Shown: piece by piece, positions 61,356 to 64,000 of the stretch
Layout: each line of letters begins with the position of its first letter
Numbering within the stretch: position 1 is the stretch's first letter
Assembly (NCBI RefSeq): GCF_000504285.1
Contig: NZ_KI632511.1
Span: forward strand, 8,538,154 to 8,602,153
Reading direction: 5' to 3'
DNA from: Actinospica robiniae DSM 44927
GTDB taxonomy: Bacteria; Actinomycetota; Actinomycetes; Streptomycetales; Catenulisporaceae
Length of the DNA stretch: 64,000 nt
Made by a program: the position numbers and the translations under genes
Notes under the pieces: model-generated
Told to the model about the DNA's origin: nothing
The model's database searches: none
What the model saw: only the letters and a program-made list of their open reading frames with translations

Positions 61356-63336
61356 GGCTGGAGCGGGATCGCGGTGGCGGGCGCGCCGGCGCCGCACCGA
61401 CGCGGACATGTCGGGGGCTTCGGATCCGTTGTTCGGGTCAGGCATCGTGTTCCAGATGGGCTGGGCGCGCCATCACACGGCGGTGGCCGAGGCGTCCTTC
61501 GCCCAACTCGCCAGGCGCCTGCCACAGCTGATCCGCATCTGCTTGGGGCTGGGGTGGCGCGCGGATCGCCGTGCGCTGCTGGCGATGCTGGTGTTCCAGA
61601 GCGCGACCGGGATCGCGACCGCGTTCGGGCTGCTGGCGACGAACCAGATCCTGATCCGGCTGCTCTCAGCGGGCCCGAGCCCGGCGCGGGCGCGCGCCGC
61701 CCTGCCGTCCCTGATCCTGGTCGGGGTCGCCGCGGCCGGCGGGGCGCTGCTCTCGGCGGCCGGGTCCGCAGCCTCCGGGCGGCTGCGCCCGAAGGTGACC
61801 CGGCACGCGTTCACCGAGCTGATGACCCGGGCGACCTCCGTGGAGCTGTCGGTGTTCGAGCTCGGATCCTTCCACGACACGCTCGAGGGCGCGAGCTTCG
61901 GCGCGGGCTGGGCCGAGTACGTCATCGAGCAGATCACGCAGCTGATCACCGCCGTGGCGGCGATGGCCGCGGCCGCCTCCGTCCTGGTCGTCCTCGGCCC
62001 CTTCCTGCTGCCCCTGCTGATCCTCGCCGCGCTGCCGGGCGGGGTCGCGAGCATGATGTCGTATCGGCGGCGCAACCGCTCACGCATCGCATGGCAGGGC
62101 CGGGCGCGCCAGCAACGGCGCCTGGCCGACTTGATGACCGAGAAGCAGCCCGCCCAGGAGATCCGCCTGCACGGAGTCGACCGGTTCCTGCACGCCCACT
62201 ACGCCCGCCTGTCCGCCGCCTACGAGGGTGAACAAGAACGCCTCGCGCGCGCGGACGCTCGCACCACCCTGACCGCGGGCAGCGTCTCCGGTACCGCGTT
62301 GGCGTGCTGCTACCTGCTGCTCGGCTACCTGCTCTGGCGCGGGGTAGTGCCGCTGGCCACCGCCGGCACCGCCACCTTCGCCATCCGCACCGGCACCGCC
62401 CAGATCCGCTCGGCGATCGGCACCGTCAACCAGATCTTCGAATACGGCCTCTACCTCGCCGACTGGCAAGACGCGATCGCCCAGGCCGATGCCGCCGCCA
62501 TCACCGGTCAAGGCCTCGTCCCCGCAGGGCCGCCTACGACGATCAGCCTGCGCGGCGTGTCGTTCACCTACCCCGGCCGTGAGAGCCCCGCGATCGCCGG
62601 TATCGACCTCGACCTACAATCCGGGCAGGTCATCGCGCTGGTCGGGGAGAACGGCTCGGGCAAATCCACCCTCGCCAAACTCATCCTCGGCCTGTATCTG
62701 CCCACCGAGGGCGAGGTGTACTGGGACGGCATGGCGACCTCCGCGATGGACCGCACCCGCGCCGGCACGCACGTGGGCGTGTTGGCACAGGACTACCCTT
62801 GCTGGCCGTTCGTGGCCGAAGCCAACATCCAAATCGGCCGCCCCGACCTCGAGGACCCGCAGCGGGTCCGCGACGCGGCCGTGGCCTCCGGCGCGGACGC
62901 GGTGATCGAGAAGCTTGGCGACGGATACCGGAGCCTGCTTGCCTCCGAATTCCAGGGCGGCACGAACCTCAGCGGCGGCCAGTGGCAGAAGATCGCGAAC
63001 GCCCGAGCGGCCTACCGCGCCCCGGCCTGGGCTGTCTATGACGAACCGACCGCAGCACTCGACCCCCGCGCCGAGGCCGAGGCCTTCAACCGGGTCCTCG
63101 ACCGCGCCGACGGACGCACCGTCGTACTCATCACCCACAGGCTCTCCTCCGTCGCCCGCGCCGACCGGATCATCGTGCTCAAGGACGGACGCGTCGTGGA
63201 ATCCGGCAGCCACAAGGAACTGATGGGCGCAGACGGAGAATATCGATTGCTTTATATGCTGCAAGCATCTCAGTTCGGCGCCGCTTCCTACGCTGCTGGG
63301 CCCGCGTTGGACGAAAGCGCACGGGCTGCGACGTAA
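61348..63336 (+). CDS. ABC exporter, fused membrane and ATPase domains
   Basis: ATG 61348 gives a 662-residue protein. The membrane part has about six segments (for example ALLAMLVFQSATGIATAFGL, FLLPLLILAALPGGVASMM, ACCYLLLGYLLWRGVVPLAT). The ATPase has Walker A (VGENGSGKSTLAKLILGLYL), the signature NLSGGQWQK, Walker B with AWAVYDEPTAALDP and the H-loop ITHRLSS. It is a half-size exporter working as a dimer. It follows module 2 and a tiny ORF, so it probably exports the cluster's product or gives self-protection. Confidence 0.9.
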   Translation: MTRAGAGSRWRARRRRTDADMSGASDPLFGSGIVFQMGWARHHTAVAEASFAQLARRLPQLIRICLGLGWRADRRALLAMLVFQSATGIATAFGLLATNQILIRLLSAGPSPARARAALPSLILVGVAAAGGALLSAAGSAASGRLRPKVTRHAFTELMTRATSVELSVFELGSFHDTLEGASFGAGWAEYVIEQITQLITAVAAMAAAASVLVVLGPFLLPLLILAALPGGVASMMSYRRRNRSRIAWQGRARQQRRLADLMTEKQPAQEIRLHGVDRFLHAHYARLSAAYEGEQERLARADARTTLTAGSVSGTALACCYLLLGYLLWRGVVPLATAGTATFAIRTGTAQIRSAIGTVNQIFEYGLYLADWQDAIAQADAAAITGQGLVPAGPPTTISLRGVSFTYPGRESPAIAGIDLDLQSGQVIALVGENGSGKSTLAKLILGLYLPTEGEVYWDGMATSAMDRTRAGTHVGVLAQDYPCWPFVAEANIQIGRPDLEDPQRVRDAAVASGADAVIEKLGDGYRSLLASEFQGGTNLSGGQWQKIANARAAYRAPAWAVYDEPTAALDPRAEAEAFNRVLDRADGRTVVLITHRLSSVARADRIIVLKDGRVVESGSHKELMGADGEYRLLYMLQASQFGAASYAAGPALDESARAAT

Positions 63337-63382
63337 TACACAACGTCTACGGACCGGCACGGAGGCCTTATGGATCATGCCG

Positions 63383-63847
63383 CTAAGCCGCACCGTTGGA
63401 TAAGCGGGAGGCGCTCAACTCTCGGGAGGCTTGGACAGCCTTCTTGTAGGGAGCCGGCATCGGAAGCGCTGCGATCTCGGAGGGTTTGAACAGGCCGAGT
63501 TCCCTATGCTCGTGCGAGAGTCGGGGCTCGCCTGGACTGACGCACGTGGCGGCGTAGGCCACGACCAGGACATGGCGTTGCGCGGTAATCGCGTAGATCC
63601 ACGCTTGGACCAGGTGAAGCTGGCTGATGACGATGCCGAGTTCCTCGTGGACTTCACGGATCGCGCACGTCTCGAGGTCCTCACCTGCCTCTACCTTTCC
63701 TCCCGGTAGTTCCCACTCGCCGCGTTCGTTGCGCAGCAGCGGGATGCGGCCGTTGCAGTCGACGACGGCCTTCGCCGAGACGGGCATGACATATTCGAGG
63801 TGGCCATAGACCGGGTGAGGTACGAGGTAGGGCGGGTGCTCGGCCAT
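63383..63847 (-). CDS. Nudix hydrolase
   Basis: The 154-residue protein has the box GGKVEAGEDLETCAIREVHE then ELGI, preceded by VSAKAVVDCNGRIPLLRNER and WELPGG. ATG 63847 follows GGAG directly after the stop of the next gene upstream on the minus strand, so they are probably co-transcribed. It points toward the ABC exporter. Substrate unknown. Confidence 0.85.
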   Translation of the reverse strand: MAEHPPYLVPHPVYGHLEYVMPVSAKAVVDCNGRIPLLRNERGEWELPGGKVEAGEDLETCAIREVHEELGIVISQLHLVQAWIYAITAQRHVLVVAYAATCVSPGEPRLSHEHRELGLFKPSEIAALPMPAPYKKAVQASRELSASRLSNGAA

Positions 63848-63853
63848 CTCCGG

Positions 63854-64000
63854 TCAGCGGCTCCTGCTCGGGGCGCACAGCACGGCGGCAAGATCGTCGC
63901 TGCGCTTGAAGTGACTGTCCGTCAGATCATGCTTCGGGTGGTGCTCGATGTTGCGGATCGCTCTGGCGATGGCGGACAACGACTCCTTCAGTGCAGCCTC
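63854..64000 (-). CDS. 3' end of an unrecognised gene, continues beyond the window
   Basis: The minus-strand frame is open to the window edge and ends at TGA 63854-63856. The visible 48 residues read SLSAIARAIRNIEHHPKHDL, then SHFKRSDDLAAVLC and APSRSR. This looks like genuine coding sequence but is too short to assign. It lies 6 bp upstream of the Nudix gene in transcription sense. Confidence 0.5.
   Translation of the reverse strand, partial: EAALKESLSAIARAIRNIEHHPKHDLTDSHFKRSDDLAAVLCAPSRSR

Noticed and set aside
1-64000. tRNA genes or CRISPR arrays
   Set aside because: I saw no convincing tRNA arms and no regularly spaced repeats; the only tandem repeat is the 8-bp one at 9431-9468.

Overview
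The window is high-GC DNA with GTG and TTG starts, ATGA/GTGA/TGATG overlaps between genes, and families typical of large-genome filamentous actinomycetes: XRE-TPR regulators, aminoglycoside-phosphotransferase-like kinases, many Nudix hydrolases, an actinobacterial PPM-like protein and actinobacterial IS families. A Streptomyces-like or related actinomycete is the best guess; the species cannot be named from sequence alone. The window reads as an accessory island, perhaps near a chromosome arm. I see no rRNA, tRNA, CRISPR array or replication origin.

Left part (1-16.9 kb): a patchwork of small enzymes acting on nucleotides and small metabolites (GNATs, a DUF218 protein, APH-type kinases, Nudix hydrolases, a Clp-N protein, methyltransferases, a nucleoside phosphorylase, a flavoprotein, an inositol-monophosphatase-like protein, a PPC/DUF296 protein). 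Several are damaged: a frameshifted phosphorylase, an internally deleted methyltransferase, a Nudix relic abutting half a glycosyltransferase, a VOC relic, and a degraded second copy of the phosphatase N-terminus.

Middle part (16.9-33.1 kb): an insertion-sequence graveyard. An asparaginase gene is broken by an IS3 and an IS66 element; removing both with one copy of each target duplication rejoins the protein. A HAD phosphatase is broken by a second IS3. A decayed second copy of an epimerase gene is broken by an IS256 element, which is itself broken by an IS110 element. The IS110 leader contains a readable candidate bridge RNA whose guides match both its own ends and the exact site it occupies in the IS256 transposase gene. 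An epimerase/HAD pair is present twice, recombined and decayed.

Cluster one (33.4-43.2 kb, + strand): a possible 15-codon leader ORF, a Gfo/Idh oxidoreductase, a nucleotidyltransferase-Nudix fusion, a valyl-tRNA-synthetase-like protein of the archaeal type, a SerC-like aminotransferase and a short class I aminoacyl-tRNA-synthetase-like protein, followed by an XRE-TPR regulator and a LigT-like 2'-5' RNA ligase. The arrangement suggests a small specialised pathway making or using an unusual amino acid, with two synthetase homologues for biosynthesis or self-protection. I do not recognise it as a described cluster.

Cluster two (45.8-63.8 kb, mostly + strand): a GPP34-domain protein, an APC permease, a GNAT and a sugar/polyol kinase; then a coupled operon with a membrane-anchored protein, two paralogous modules of [deoxyribosyltransferase-like + Nudix + Nudix] followed by [histidine phosphatase], a DnaQ-type exonuclease, an APH-type kinase, a secreted protein and a TPR protein; then a tiny ORF coupled to an ABC exporter and a final Nudix gene. 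It looks like a nucleotide- or nucleoside-processing system with export, and is the second candidate for an undescribed system.
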